DNA from: Acinetobacter lwoffii
Lineage (GTDB): Bacteria > Pseudomonadota > Gammaproteobacteria > Pseudomonadales > Moraxellaceae
NCBI RefSeq assembly: GCF_015602705.1
Contig: NZ_CP059081.1
Location: forward strand, 2,737,702 to 2,801,701
Direction: 5' to 3'
DNA: 64,000 nt
Shown: one piece after another, positions 41,847-49,980 of the stretch
Layout: every line of letters begins with the position of its first letter
Position numbering within the stretch: position 1 is the first letter of the stretch
The notes under the pieces: model-generated
What the model was told of the DNA's origin: nothing
Databases searched by the model: none
What the model saw: only the letters and a program-made list of their open reading frames with translations
Translations under genes and position numbers: made by a program

Positions 41847-42301
41847 TCATTTGTACCTGCATCAACCACTTTAGGATCTAACTTACCCCATAGTGGATAA
41901 TTAGTATTTTCAACTATGTACGTCGTAAAACATGTACATGTCTTATCAATACGTTCAGCATCCCATCTTTTCTTTTGCATAGCCAAATTTGCCTTACAAT
42001 TAAGATCAAACTGCCTAACCTGCTTATCAGTCCAATTAGTTTGAATTTTCGAATAATTAATTTCAGTGGGTTTGAGAGCGTCTTTTATTTGATCTATGCC
42101 TACACCACCAGCAACCCCAATCAATCCAGCAATAACAAGAATTTTCATAAAACCTGATTTAGGTTTTTCTTTATTAATGAAAATTAATGGATTTTGGCAA
42201 GTACCACAATGATAAAGACCTTGATCACCAATTTGATTAAGTTTATTTACTGTATTACAAGATGAGCAAGTAATATATCCATTTGTTTGAAGGTCGCCCA
42301 C
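41837..42301 (-). CDS. Zinc-ribbon membrane protein of unknown function
   Basis: A 154-aa protein. The N-terminal zinc ribbon has CSSC and CGTC pairs 19 residues apart (about residues 12-34). A single membrane helix follows (MKILVIAGLIGVAGGVGI, about 53-70), then a C-terminal part of about 85 residues with four Cys, including CTCF, that could form disulfides if exported. The N-in orientation is suggested by the Lys-rich stretch before the helix. It overlaps the 41511-41846 gene. No homologous family is recognised beyond the ribbon. Confidence 0.65.
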   Translation of the reverse strand: MGDLQTNGYITCSSCNTVNKLNQIGDQGLYHCGTCQNPLIFINKEKPKSGFMKILVIAGLIGVAGGVGIDQIKDALKPTEINYSKIQTNWTDKQVRQFDLNCKANLAMQKKRWDAERIDKTCTCFTTYIVENTNYPLWGKLDPKVVDAGTNECI

Positions 42302-42477
42302 TACAATCTCTAAAATAATTATTTGTTTTAAATAATTATAATTCTTAACTAGATGAAATGTTATCCCTTTGTAATTTCAGTTGAAAAATCAACCAACAAA
42401 ATCCTATTTATAAAGCACTTAAATTTTATAAATGTATGATCAAGCCTCTTTTTTTCTATTTCCTTAAAAGGGTTTAT

Positions 42478-42858
42478 ATGAACATGCTTAAAACAATGAT
42501 CGCGACTGCAATCGTAGCGACTTCTGCATCTGCAATGGCAACTGAAGCTCAAGTTGCGCCAGCAACTGTTGTAACCAAAACAACCCAAACTGTTGCCAAA
42601 GAAACTGCTGCACCTGTACAAGCGAAAGTTGAAGCTGCTCAAGCGACTGTTGCTGCAACTCAACAAGCGGCTGAAACTAAAGCTGAAGCAGTAAAAACAG
42701 AAGCGACGACTCAAGTAGAAACGGCTCAAGCTACAGCAGAACAACACGTTGAAGCTGCGAAAACTGAAGCAGTAGAAACCAAGGACGCGGCTGCTGAAAA
42801 AGCAGAAGTAAAAGCCGAGAAAAAAGGCTGGTTCTCTTGGTTTAAAAAAGCGGCTTAA
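42478..42858 (+). CDS. Exported Ala/Lys/Glu-rich repeat protein
   Basis: A protein of about 126 aa starting MNMLKTMIATAIVATSASAMA (AAGGG before ATG 42478; the frame is open to 42436). The signal peptide cleaves near SAMA-TEAQ. The mature part is a low-complexity helical or coiled-coil region of Ala, Glu, Lys, Thr and Gln (KVEAAQATVAATQQAAETKA), similar in composition to LEA-like and histone-H1-like proteins. The last residues KKGWFSWFKKAA are aromatic and basic, a possible membrane-contacting tail. Function unknown; ends at a strong terminator. Confidence 0.78.
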   Translation: MNMLKTMIATAIVATSASAMATEAQVAPATVVTKTTQTVAKETAAPVQAKVEAAQATVAATQQAAETKAEAVKTEATTQVETAQATAEQHVEAAKTEAVETKDAAAEKAEVKAEKKGWFSWFKKAA

Positions 42859-42872
42859 GCTTTTTAAAGGAA

Positions 42873-42906
42873 TAAAAAAAAGATGTCAGCCTGACATCTT
42901 TTTTTT
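42873..42906. terminator. Bidirectional terminator
   Basis: Near-palindrome AGATGTCAGCCTGACATCT flanked by A8 and T8 between the exported repeat protein gene and convergent tehB. Confidence 0.88.
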
Positions 42907-42955
42907 GTTTCGGATGATTTAATTTATTTTTAGGAATTAAAAGACTTAATCTTAT

Positions 42956-43819
42956 TTAAACCTTGTGTGCCAACATGGTGGCAAAGTGCTGTTTAATCCG
43001 CTGGCCCTGCTCATCGACACGATACAGCTCACCGATATCTTCATTGTATTTCACAATATTCCAGCCCTCATAATACCCTCGCAACTCCCCCGGCTGAAAA
43101 GCAAATGGAAAATCGGCTTGTGCCGGAATATCTGGCGTATCCATGGCACAAACAATCAGGTTATAGCCACCTGGCACGGTCGCCTGCTGCATCTGTGCAA
43201 TGAGTGGTGGAATGGTTTTCGCCTCAAGGAACATCATCACTACAGTACAGTAGATAAAGTCATATTGGCCTGCAATGCTGGTATCCGTGTTGAGATCGCG
43301 GCGCTGTACCTGCACATGATCAATCTGCTCGGTCTGCACAATCTGTCTTAAGGTTTGCAAACTGTTTTCGTTGACATCCCAGGCATCGACCTTAAAGCCG
43401 TTCTGGCTCAAATAAAGCGCATTACGCCCTGTACCGCAGCCGACGTCCAGCGCACGACCACCTTTTAAATAGGGCATGGCCGCCAGCACTTCAGAATGGG
43501 TAGGATTCAACTGATATTTCTTGATAAAGTAATCCTCAGGCCGGCAGTAAAAACGCAGCTGGCATTCGACATCTTCACTGGCAGAAACAATTTTGTGCCA
43601 GGCCTCAGGCTCAATAAATGGCGGTTGCTGCTCTGGTGTAAACACATGCTCGGATTGCACTGCACCAGATTCTTCTAGCATGGCAAAACGCAGCTCACCT
43701 TTTAATACTGTCAGTTTCGCCCAGGTGTCGGCTTTGGTATTGTGCTGATTCTTGAAGCCCTGAGGAATACTCTGCTGGGTCCAGACTGGAAGTTCCTTAT
43801 AACATCTCAACTGTTGCAT
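42956..43819 (-). CDS. tehB: TehB-like SAM methyltransferase with N-terminal cupin
   Basis: A 287-aa protein starting [19 protein letters not shown] (GGAGGG eight bases before ATG 43819). The N-terminal DUF1971/YeaR-like cupin (about 1-95) contains [11 protein letters not shown] and EPEAWHKI. The class I methyltransferase domain follows, with motif [16 protein letters not shown]. The fused layout matches Haemophilus TehB, which contributes to tellurite resistance. No tehA lies nearby. Whether it acts on tellurite here is inferred only from the family. Confidence 0.9.
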   Translation of the reverse strand: MQQLRCYKELPVWTQQSIPQGFKNQHNTKADTWAKLTVLKGELRFAMLEESGAVQSEHVFTPEQQPPFIEPEAWHKIVSASEDVECQLRFYCRPEDYFIKKYQLNPTHSEVLAAMPYLKGGRALDVGCGTGRNALYLSQNGFKVDAWDVNENSLQTLRQIVQTEQIDHVQVQRRDLNTDTSIAGQYDFIYCTVVMMFLEAKTIPPLIAQMQQATVPGGYNLIVCAMDTPDIPAQADFPFAFQPGELRGYYEGWNIVKYNEDIGELYRVDEQGQRIKQHFATMLAHKV

Positions 43820-43973
43820 AATTTTTGCCCTCCATATCATCCATGCTCCGCCTGTCATTCTTTTGGCAGCGGTAATTAATTCAGCATAGCCTGTTCAAAT
43901 CGGAATTGGAATCAGCGCCTGTTCGCGCTGTGCCGATGCAACAGCAAGATCAATACCAGTTTTCTGTCAAAAT

Positions 43974-44000
43974 AAAAAAGCTGCCTCTCTTGAGACAGCT
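43974..44000 (-). terminator. Terminator of the 44036-44308 gene
   Basis: On the minus strand AGCTGTCTC-aaga-GAGGCAGCT (one G-U pair) with a T6 tail. Confidence 0.82.
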
Positions 44001-44035
44001 CGGTTGTATATCAATTAAGGAATATGGCGATTCGA

Positions 44036-44308
44036 TTAATGCAGCAGTTCCGACTTCAGCCAGCTCATGTATTTATCCTGATCCATAAAATCTGGTGCGC
44101 CCCCCAGATCCAGACTGAAATACTGCTGATTGAACTGAATCACAATCTGTTCGGTATAGTGCCAGTCCTCAATCAGCGTGAAATATTGATTCAAGAACAT
44201 TCGGTTCTTATCCCCGTTATTCATTCTTTGTAATTTTGGATCTGTTTTATTTGCGACAAACTCACCGTACACCTGCTGAATATCAGCAAAAACCTGAATT
44301 GTTTGCAT
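44036..44308 (-). CDS. Small hypothetical protein
   Basis: A 90-aa, acidic, aromatic-rich cytosolic protein (MQTIQVFADIQQVYGEFVA at the start). No signal peptide, membrane helix or recognised domain. The presence of its own terminator and conserved-looking composition support a real gene. Its ATG at 44308 is preceded by AGCAGGTGAG. Function unknown. Confidence 0.65.
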   Translation of the reverse strand: MQTIQVFADIQQVYGEFVANKTDPKLQRMNNGDKNRMFLNQYFTLIEDWHYTEQIVIQFNQQYFSLDLGGAPDFMDQDKYMSWLKSELLH

Positions 44309-44417
44309 GACTCACCTGCTTGAATGTTATGTCGTGATCTGTGCGACCCCTTCAATTTAGCAAGCGAGTTTGAACAGCAGATGACAGTCCGATGGCAATC
44401 CTGTCATCTAAATCAGG

Positions 44418-45167
44418 TTACAACTTGTTTTCAACCGCTTTCTGGTTGGCGCTCGCAACTCGTTCCATCTGCTTATTCAGGTGCAGCATTTCTTTATACA
44501 GCGCATTAAACTCTTGCACGGCTTTATCGTCATAGAACATAAAGGTGTTATTTTTCTTTTGCCATTTATGCTTTTTCAATACTGCAAATAAAGCATCAGC
44601 CTTGGCCAGAGTCTGTTTTTCAATTTCAAAAATGACATGTGCATTACTATTTTGCTGACTGTCTTTCAGGGTTAGGCTCAGTTGCTGGCGATAACGGTTT
44701 TTAATATCCAGTTGCTGTGCCTTTTCGATCAGTTCGGCATCGCGCTGCTGGATTTTCTGCTGATAGCTATTCACAATTTGGTGGACTTGCTTGAGCATAA
44801 CTTCAGTTTCTTTATAGCCTTGGGCCTGATCCTTGGCCAGGCGGTCAATATTCAGAAAATTCTGCCAGTTAGCAGTTTTTAAATCGCGTAGATACTGATT
44901 ACGCTCCTCGGCACTGTCACGCAATTGCCCCAACATAAATTCAGCCATGATGGCATAGTCGCCCTCCAGACGGTCATCTTCAAGCTCAAGCTGAATCGGT
45001 TTAGACCAGTCCTGTGCCTGCTGCGCAATACTCTCGGTTTTTTCTTCAAGCACGGTTTCATATTCGAGCAGCTCAGCCTGATGTTTTTGCTGAACCGAAT
45101 TCTGATAAAACAGCCCAATAAAAATTGCCAGCGTCACAGCGGCTATAATTATAAAAACACGCGGCAT
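44418..45167 (-). CDS. Membrane-anchored coiled-coil hypothetical protein
   Basis: A 249-aa protein with an N-terminal anchor (VFIIIAAVTLAIFIGLFY) followed by an extended, largely helical, Gln/Glu/Lys-rich periplasmic domain with heptad character at about residues 25-60 and 115-175. No catalytic motif is recognised. The architecture suggests a structural or adaptor protein of the envelope. Monocistronic; no neighbour hints at a role. Confidence 0.7.
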   Translation of the reverse strand: MPRVFIIIAAVTLAIFIGLFYQNSVQQKHQAELLEYETVLEEKTESIAQQAQDWSKPIQLELEDDRLEGDYAIMAEFMLGQLRDSAEERNQYLRDLKTANWQNFLNIDRLAKDQAQGYKETEVMLKQVHQIVNSYQQKIQQRDAELIEKAQQLDIKNRYRQQLSLTLKDSQQNSNAHVIFEIEKQTLAKADALFAVLKKHKWQKKNNTFMFYDDKAVQEFNALYKEMLHLNKQMERVASANQKAVENKL

Positions 45168-45339
45168 GTATACGCTCCAGCTCTGTCAGTCAGATCTTGT
45201 TGATGTACATCCACTATGCTTATTTTTTAAACACTAATCAATTCTTCTATACAAAACCTCTGCAAAGGCACGGACCGTTCCAACAGGAAATTTGATCAAA
45301 ATTCCTGTTTTAATCTCGTGCTGAATCGTTTGATTTTAT

Positions 45340-45855
45340 CTAGCAACCGTTCGCCGAACACCATTCATTCAGCAGCGCCCGATCAATATTGTTCAGGTTG
45401 AACTGTTCTCGGGCAGTCTGAACTGAGGTTGCATTACGGTTAATGCCAAAGGGCACCAGCATCAGATAAATACCATCACGTGGGTCAGCAGAGCGCAAAC
45501 CATCTGCAATCGCCTGCACATACTGTTGCAGACCGGATGGCAGGCTATCCAGTCGTGCCGGATTGCTGCTAGGTAGAATTTCAATATCACCCGCGAAATC
45601 AGCATTGACCGTGTAGTCCTGCAGTTCGCGTTCAATTTTCATCAGGCGCATTTGCAGGGCCTTACGCTGGCTGTTCTGCTCCTGATAAGGCAACATTTTT
45701 TCAGTCACGGCGCGTAGTTCCGGTTCCGCCATGACAGTCAGAGTCGGCAAGACGACGGAATCAGCAGCAGGCGCAGCATGGCTTAATATCGGTAAGCTAA
45801 AAACAGTACAGGCCGTAAGAAAGCCGAGTTTAATTGGTGTTAGGAGATTCATCAT
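45340..45855 (-). CDS. Exported hypothetical protein with TonB-box-like N-terminus
   Basis: A protein of about 171 aa from ATG 45855 (GAGGGTGAAA before it; the frame is open to 45888). The signal peptide NLLTPIKLGFLTACTVFSLP ends near SHAAPA. The mature N-terminus DSVVLPTLTVMAEPELR closely resembles the TonB-box region that begins many TonB-dependent receptors, but the protein is far too short for a plug and barrel. The rest is helical and ends with two Cys (WCSANGC) that may pair. Could be a periplasmic partner in TonB energy coupling; this is inference. Confidence 0.7.
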   Translation of the reverse strand: MMNLLTPIKLGFLTACTVFSLPILSHAAPAADSVVLPTLTVMAEPELRAVTEKMLPYQEQNSQRKALQMRLMKIERELQDYTVNADFAGDIEILPSSNPARLDSLPSGLQQYVQAIADGLRSADPRDGIYLMLVPFGINRNATSVQTAREQFNLNNIDRALLNEWCSANGC

Positions 45856-46033
45856 TTTCACCCTCGTTTGGAAAAGGGAAAGTGTCAAAGCTAAATCTTA
45901 CAAATAATGCCAGTGCCTATTGTTAAGTTTGATAAACGGTCAATGATGCATAAAAAGGCAGGAAACCTAGAAAAAGAACAAGTTGAAACAACTGAAAAAT
46001 AGAAAAGAGTGCTGATCTGGCTTTGGTGTAGGC

Positions 46034-46067
46034 AAAAAAAATCCCCAAACCAAGTTTGAGGATTTTT
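46034..46067 (-). terminator. Terminator of tRNA-Phe copy 1
   Basis: On the minus strand AAAATCCTCAAAC-ttg-GTTTGGGGATTTT with T-run, seven bases after the tRNA. Confidence 0.85.
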
Positions 46068-46073
46068 TGAATA

Positions 46074-46149
46074 TGGTGGCGAGACCCAGGATCGAACTGG
46101 GGACACACGGATTTTCAATCCGTTGCTCTACCTACTGAGCTATCACGCC
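46074..46149 (-). tRNA. tRNA-Phe (GAA), copy 1
   Basis: 76 nt with encoded CCA. Anticodon stem-loop ACGGA-TTGAAAA-TCCGT gives GAA. The acceptor stem GGCGTGA/TCTCGCC has an unpaired U-U at position 5-68, identical in copy 2. Confidence 0.95.
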
Positions 46150-46157
46150 GATGCGGT

Positions 46158-46188
46158 GTATTAAGCCGTATCTGGCCTCATTAGTCAA
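46158..46188 (-). promoter_or_regulatory. Promoter of tRNA-Phe copy 1
   Basis: On the minus strand TTGACT, 19-bp spacer, TAATAC (or TTAATA at 18), ending 8 bp before the tRNA. The same arrangement occurs at copy 2. Confidence 0.55.
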
Positions 46189-46230
46189 TCAAAATTATGA
46201 AAAAAATATTTGAGTGGCTGATTTTTGGCC

Positions 46231-46259
46231 TAAAAAAAATCCCTGATGGGATCAGGGAT
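46231..46259 (-). terminator. Terminator of tRNA-Phe copy 2
   Basis: On the minus strand AATCCCTGAT-ccc-ATCAGGGATT followed by T6. It separates the two tRNA-Phe units. Confidence 0.88.
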
Positions 46260-46286
46260 TGAAAACTTTGAAATCGTTTTAAAATA

Positions 46287-46362
46287 TGGTGGCGAGACCC
46301 AGGATCGAACTGGGGACACACGGATTTTCAATCCGTTGCTCTACCTACTGAGCTATCACGCC
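46287..46362 (-). tRNA. tRNA-Phe (GAA), copy 2
   Basis: 76 nt, identical to copy 1, with its own promoter and terminator. The pair is a tandem duplication with a 137-bp spacer. Confidence 0.95.
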
Positions 46363-46370
46363 GATGTCGC

Positions 46371-46401
46371 GTATTAAACAGTTTCAGCTGTAAATCGTCA
46401 A
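46371..46401 (-). promoter_or_regulatory. Promoter of tRNA-Phe copy 2
   Basis: On the minus strand TTGACG, 19-bp spacer, TAATAC; a TTTAAT at 17 bp is an alternative -10. Confidence 0.55.
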
Positions 46402-46525
46402 GAGCAGACAGAATAATTTTTATCAAATGTTTACTTTTCCATCAACTCATGTCTATTTGAGTCATAAATCGAACAATGTTTACCAAAGACCTCAGCAATA
46501 AAACAGATTTAAGCGCTTATTTACA

Positions 46526-46550
46526 TAAAAAAGCAGCCTAACGGCTGCTT
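46526..46550 (-). terminator. Terminator of the GNAT gene
   Basis: On the minus strand AAGCAGCC-gtta-GGCTGCTT with T-tail, 16 bp after the GNAT stop. Confidence 0.9.
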
Positions 46551-46565
46551 GATATTGCTCTATTT

Positions 46566-46943
46566 TCAGATTTTTTCCAGATTGGCCAGACAACGATGAA
46601 TGGCCCCACAGCCCGGCACAAAGTTTTTCACGCCTTTTTCTTCTTCCATGCGGCAAACTTCGCTCACCAGCCTTTCTGCAACGCCACGACCACGGTTGGC
46701 CGGATGTACGACGATATTTTCCAGAATCCGGCTTTCACCCTGTCCGGTGCACCAGATTGCCCCAATAATTTTGCTATTAAATTCTGCGCTATAAACTGAG
46801 GTATACTGTGCAAGGTTTTGCTCTAGTTGTTCCATGGCATCTGCCCCGTCACTAAATTCAGGGCTCGTGTCATACAGTCGCTCAAGCTGGCTGCGCACTT
46901 CGTCATTTTCTAAAGAAGTATAAGCATGTACGGTGATAGGCAT
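46566..46943 (-). CDS. GNAT-family protein, possibly PanZ/PanM-like
   Basis: A 125-aa single GNAT domain. The acetyl-CoA-binding motif A is ENIVVHPANRGRGVAERLVSEV (R-x2-G-x-G/A type), preceded by beta strands SKIIGAIWC. The short length and the Cys-Gly-Ala ending are not typical of well-known acetyltransferases; general layout is like PanZ, which activates aspartate decarboxylase PanD, and that is a tentative reading. AGGAGGG precedes the ATG. Divergent from hisB. Confidence 0.7.
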   Translation of the reverse strand: MPITVHAYTSLENDEVRSQLERLYDTSPEFSDGADAMEQLEQNLAQYTSVYSAEFNSKIIGAIWCTGQGESRILENIVVHPANRGRGVAERLVSEVCRMEEEKGVKNFVPGCGAIHRCLANLEKI

Positions 46944-47039
46944 TGATAAACCCTCCTGAGCAATCTAATATGCGGTGACTTCGTCACGGCGAAAATATTT
47001 TCTACATCAATCATTTTGACGTATTTGAGGAACGTGTCT

Positions 47040-47633
47040 ATGACAGATCGTATCAGTGAAGTGGTAAGAAATACCAACGAAACCAAAATTCGAGTTCGTT
47101 TGAATCTCGATGGTACTGGTCAAGGCACCTTAAACACGGGTATTCCCTTTTTAGATCATATGATTGATCAAATCAAGCGTCATGGCCTGTTTGATATTGA
47201 TATTCATTGTGATGGCGACCTGGAAATTGACGACCATCATACTGTGGAAGACTGCGGTATTACGCTGGGTCAGGCATTTGCACAGGCATTAGGCGATAAA
47301 AAAGGCCTGAAACGCTATGGTCATTTCTATGCGCCACTCGATGAGTCTTTAAGCCGTGTCGTGGTAGATCTGTCTGGCCGTCCGGGTCTGTTTATGGATA
47401 TTCCATTTACCCGTGCCATGATCGGCCGTTTTGATGTGGACCTGTTCTCTGAATTTTTCCAGGGCTTTGTAAACCATTCCTTGATGACGGTGCATATCGA
47501 CAACCTGAAAGGCAAAAACAGCCATCACCAGATCGAAAGCGTATTTAAAGCATTTGCGCGTGCGCTGCGTATGGCCTGTGAAGTGGATCCACGTGCTGCC
47601 AATACGGTAGCTTCAACCAAAGGTACACTGTAA
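47040..47633 (+). CDS. hisB: Imidazoleglycerol-phosphate dehydratase
   Basis: A 197-aa monofunctional IGP dehydratase, step 6 of histidine synthesis. ATG 47040 ([15 protein letters not shown]) follows GAGG at nine bases. The two Mn-binding His-rich motifs are [14 protein letters not shown] (about residues 64-77) and [17 protein letters not shown]. No phosphatase domain is fused, unlike E. coli. The stop overlaps the hisH start (TAATG), showing coupling. Confidence 0.97.
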   Translation: MTDRISEVVRNTNETKIRVRLNLDGTGQGTLNTGIPFLDHMIDQIKRHGLFDIDIHCDGDLEIDDHHTVEDCGITLGQAFAQALGDKKGLKRYGHFYAPLDESLSRVVVDLSGRPGLFMDIPFTRAMIGRFDVDLFSEFFQGFVNHSLMTVHIDNLKGKNSHHQIESVFKAFARALRMACEVDPRAANTVASTKGTL

Positions 47634-48250
47634 TGACCCGTATTGCCCTTCTTGATTATGGCATGGGAAATTTGCACTCTGCGGCAAAAGCATTAGAACA
47701 TGTCGGTGCCACGGTAGATGTGACCAATGATCCTAAACTGATTGCGCAAGCAGACAAGATTGTCTTTCCGGGCGTAGGTGCGATGCGTGACTGCATGCAA
47801 GGTATGCACGAAGCCGGGATTGATGAAGTGGTACGTAATGCCGTATTTAACAAACCGGTACTGGCCATTTGTGTCGGCATGCAAGCCTTGATGCAGCATT
47901 CGGAAGAAAATGGCGGTACCGATGCACTGGGTATTTTCGAAGGTGCGGTCAAGCATTTTCCGGAAATGGCGGGTTTAAAAGTGCCGCATATGGGCTGGAA
48001 CCAGGTGCATCAGGCCGATCCAGAGCATCCGATGTGGAACAATATCGAACAGGATGCACGTTTCTACTTTGTACATAGCTACTATGTAGAGCCACAAGAT
48101 TCAGACTTGGTGGCAGCTACTTGTACCTATGGCATTGAGTTCTGTACTTCAATTCATAAAGAAAACCTGTTCGCGACCCAGTTCCATCCGGAAAAAAGTC
48201 ATACTGCCGGTTTGCAGTTATTGAAAAACTTTGTGGAATGGAAAATCTGA
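47633..48250 (+). CDS. hisH: Imidazole glycerol phosphate synthase, glutaminase subunit
   Basis: A 205-aa class I glutamine amidotransferase. The nucleophile Cys lies in [15 protein letters not shown] (about residue 80), and the His/Glu of the triad lie in [14 protein letters not shown]. It supplies ammonia to HisF. Overlaps hisB by one base. hisF lies 5.6 kb away on the same strand. Confidence 0.97.
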   Translation: MTRIALLDYGMGNLHSAAKALEHVGATVDVTNDPKLIAQADKIVFPGVGAMRDCMQGMHEAGIDEVVRNAVFNKPVLAICVGMQALMQHSEENGGTDALGIFEGAVKHFPEMAGLKVPHMGWNQVHQADPEHPMWNNIEQDARFYFVHSYYVEPQDSDLVAATCTYGIEFCTSIHKENLFATQFHPEKSHTAGLQLLKNFVEWKI

Positions 48251-48264
48251 TTTTCCTTTTCTCT

Positions 48265-48291
48265 AAAAGCTCGCAGATTGCGGGCTTTTTT
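48265..48291 (+). terminator. hisBH terminator
   Basis: AAGCTCGCA-gat-TGCGGGCTT followed by TTTT, 15 bp after hisH. Confidence 0.87.
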
Positions 48292-48380
48292 ATTGGTTAT
48301 TTTTTACACTTTTCATTTATAAAAAACCCCTTTATCATAGACTTGCTTATAAAAAATATAATAAAAACAAAGGAAAAATA

Positions 48381-48878
48381 ATGAGTAATACAATTCAGGA
48401 TTCGGGGTGGAATGCATCAGGACGTTTTGGGCGACGTTCTTATATCGCATGGAATATGCTGCTTGGTTTTTGCTTTATGAGCATCGGGATCATTGCTGCT
48501 TTCATTTTGCCTGGAATGAGTCCAGAGACTTTAGATGGTAAAATGTCCATGCCTTTAATGGTGGTGTTGGTTTTGATCTACGGCCTTGCGATTTATTTTA
48601 GCGTAATTTTTTTAATTCGTCGTTTACATGACCGTAATCATAATGGCTGGCTTTCTTTACTGATTTTTGTGCCGGTCGTGAACCTTGTCTTTACACTTTA
48701 CCTGCTATTGGCGCCAGGTCATAACGAAAGTAATGAATATGGTCCACCACGCACGACACGTGGCTGGGAAACGCTTTTGGTGGTGCTGTATCTGGTACTC
48801 GCGGTTATTTTGGCAGCCTTTGCTGTCCCTGCTTATCAGAATTATGTTGAACGTGCTCAACAGGCGCAGATGGAATAG
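48381..48878 (+). CDS. DUF805 membrane protein with pilin-like C-terminal helix
   Basis: A 165-aa inner-membrane protein. The DUF805 part (about 1-125) has an N-terminal WNASGRFGRRSYIAWNMLLG, the motif IRRLHDRNHNGWLSLLIF and three to four helices. After it, residues about 135-163 (LVLAVILAAFAVPAYQNYVERAQQA) strongly resemble the N-terminal helix of type IV pilins, but at the wrong end and without the prepilin leader. AAGGAAAAATA precedes the ATG. Function unknown. Confidence 0.85.
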   Translation: MSNTIQDSGWNASGRFGRRSYIAWNMLLGFCFMSIGIIAAFILPGMSPETLDGKMSMPLMVVLVLIYGLAIYFSVIFLIRRLHDRNHNGWLSLLIFVPVVNLVFTLYLLLAPGHNESNEYGPPRTTRGWETLLVVLYLVLAVILAAFAVPAYQNYVERAQQAQME

Positions 48879-48917
48879 AGTAGCTATCACACTGATTAAT
48901 CCTTGTTAAATTTTGCA

Positions 48918-48947
48918 TAAAGCCCATTCTGCATGGGCTTTATTTTT
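48918..48947 (+). terminator. Terminator of the DUF805 gene
   Basis: ATAAAGCCCAT-tctgc-ATGGGCTTTAT followed by TTTT. Confidence 0.85.
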
Positions 48948-49002
48948 GCCTAGAGCTGGAAAAGTGATTAAGCTGAACGCATTCATTTCATGATTGAAGC
49001 TT

Positions 49003-49662
49003 ATGCAACAGCTGCTGGACACTTTACCAAGCAAGGAACAAATTCAGGCCTTTCCTGTATTTCAAAATCTTCCGATGCAACAGATTCAGGTGATTAATCG
49101 TCTGGAACAATGTCATGCTCTTGAACAGGAGCTAAAAAGCTGTGCAGTTCTGGGTTTCGATTCTGAATCCAAACCGACCTTTAAAGTTGGTGAGGTTTCT
49201 ACCGGGCCACATCTGATTCAGCTGGCCACTTTAGACAAAGCCTATTTATTTCAAATGAATGATGTGATCTGGGATTTTCTTAAACCGATCTTTGCCAGTC
49301 GAGACCAGATCAAGGTCGGTTTTGGCCTGAAAAATGATGCGCATCTGTTCCGTAAAAAAGGCATTGAACTGAATAGTGTGATTGAACTGTCTAAATGTTT
49401 TAAAGCTTTTGGTTTAAACAATCCGGTCGGATTAAAAAATGCCATGGCGTTATTGTTTCAGTTGAATTTTCCTAAATCCAAACGGATTAGTACCTCGAAC
49501 TGGGCCAGCAAGAAGCTAAGCCCGGCACAAATTGATTATGCAGCCGCAGATGCCTACGCGCCCGTGCTGGTATTTGAAGAATTACTACGTCGGGATTTAT
49601 TACCCAGAGAGATTCCCAATACTTCATTAAAATTAAGAATCCGTCCTTCATCGACGGCTTAA
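49003..49662 (+). CDS. DEDDy 3'-5' exonuclease (RNase D-like)
   Basis: A protein of about 219 aa from ATG 49003 (GAAG upstream; a TTG at 48994 is also in frame). The fold is a single DnaQ-like exonuclease domain: Exo I LGFDSESKP (Asp, Glu), Exo II GFGLKNDAHLF (Asp), Exo III YAAADAYAP (Tyr, Asp), all catalytic residues present. There is no HRDC domain, so it is shorter than RNase D and closer to WRN-exonuclease-like proteins. Substrate (RNA or DNA) cannot be told from sequence. Confidence 0.88.
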   Translation: MQQLLDTLPSKEQIQAFPVFQNLPMQQIQVINRLEQCHALEQELKSCAVLGFDSESKPTFKVGEVSTGPHLIQLATLDKAYLFQMNDVIWDFLKPIFASRDQIKVGFGLKNDAHLFRKKGIELNSVIELSKCFKAFGLNNPVGLKNAMALLFQLNFPKSKRISTSNWASKKLSPAQIDYAAADAYAPVLVFEELLRRDLLPREIPNTSLKLRIRPSSTA

Positions 49663-49980
49663 GCGCTTAAGTGGCGTGTTGGTTCTGGTAACTTGATGTA
49701 CGTATGAAAGCTGTGTTGAGCGCGTTCGTTGAGAGAGCTGTGACTTTAGCAGATCTTACCGCTTCGATTATCGACCAGCTCAGTACACGACCCGTTGTGG
49801 AAAATCTGATCTCCATTCAAGAGACGGATCATTAAAACCATTAAAATAAATGACCTCACTGCTACCTATCTATGGACAGGTTTTCTTTATTCATACCGTT
49901 TAAGAGTTAGAAATTTCGACTTTATTTGCTAAGATGAATACACTCAAATTCATTCTAAAGATTAAGCAAGGAGCGAAAGC
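49663..49980. other. Intergenic region before hisA, with one small frame
   Basis: 318 bp without an established gene. It contains a 43-codon frame at 49704-49835 and an AT-rich upstream region for hisA. No clear promoter, terminator or repeat. Confidence 0.5.
49704..49835 (+). CDS. Candidate small ORF or gene remnant
   Basis: 43 codons, MKAVLSAFVERAVTLADLTA then a polar stretch ending SIQETDH. The composition looks protein-like (amphipathic helix) but no ribosome-binding site precedes the ATG, so it may be a leftover of a larger gene. Confidence 0.25.
   Translation: MKAVLSAFVERAVTLADLTASIIDQLSTRPVVENLISIQETDH

Noticed and set aside
41511..42301. Toxin-antitoxin module
   Set aside because: Overlapping small genes fit the size, but no known toxin or antitoxin fold is visible and one protein is a membrane zinc-ribbon.
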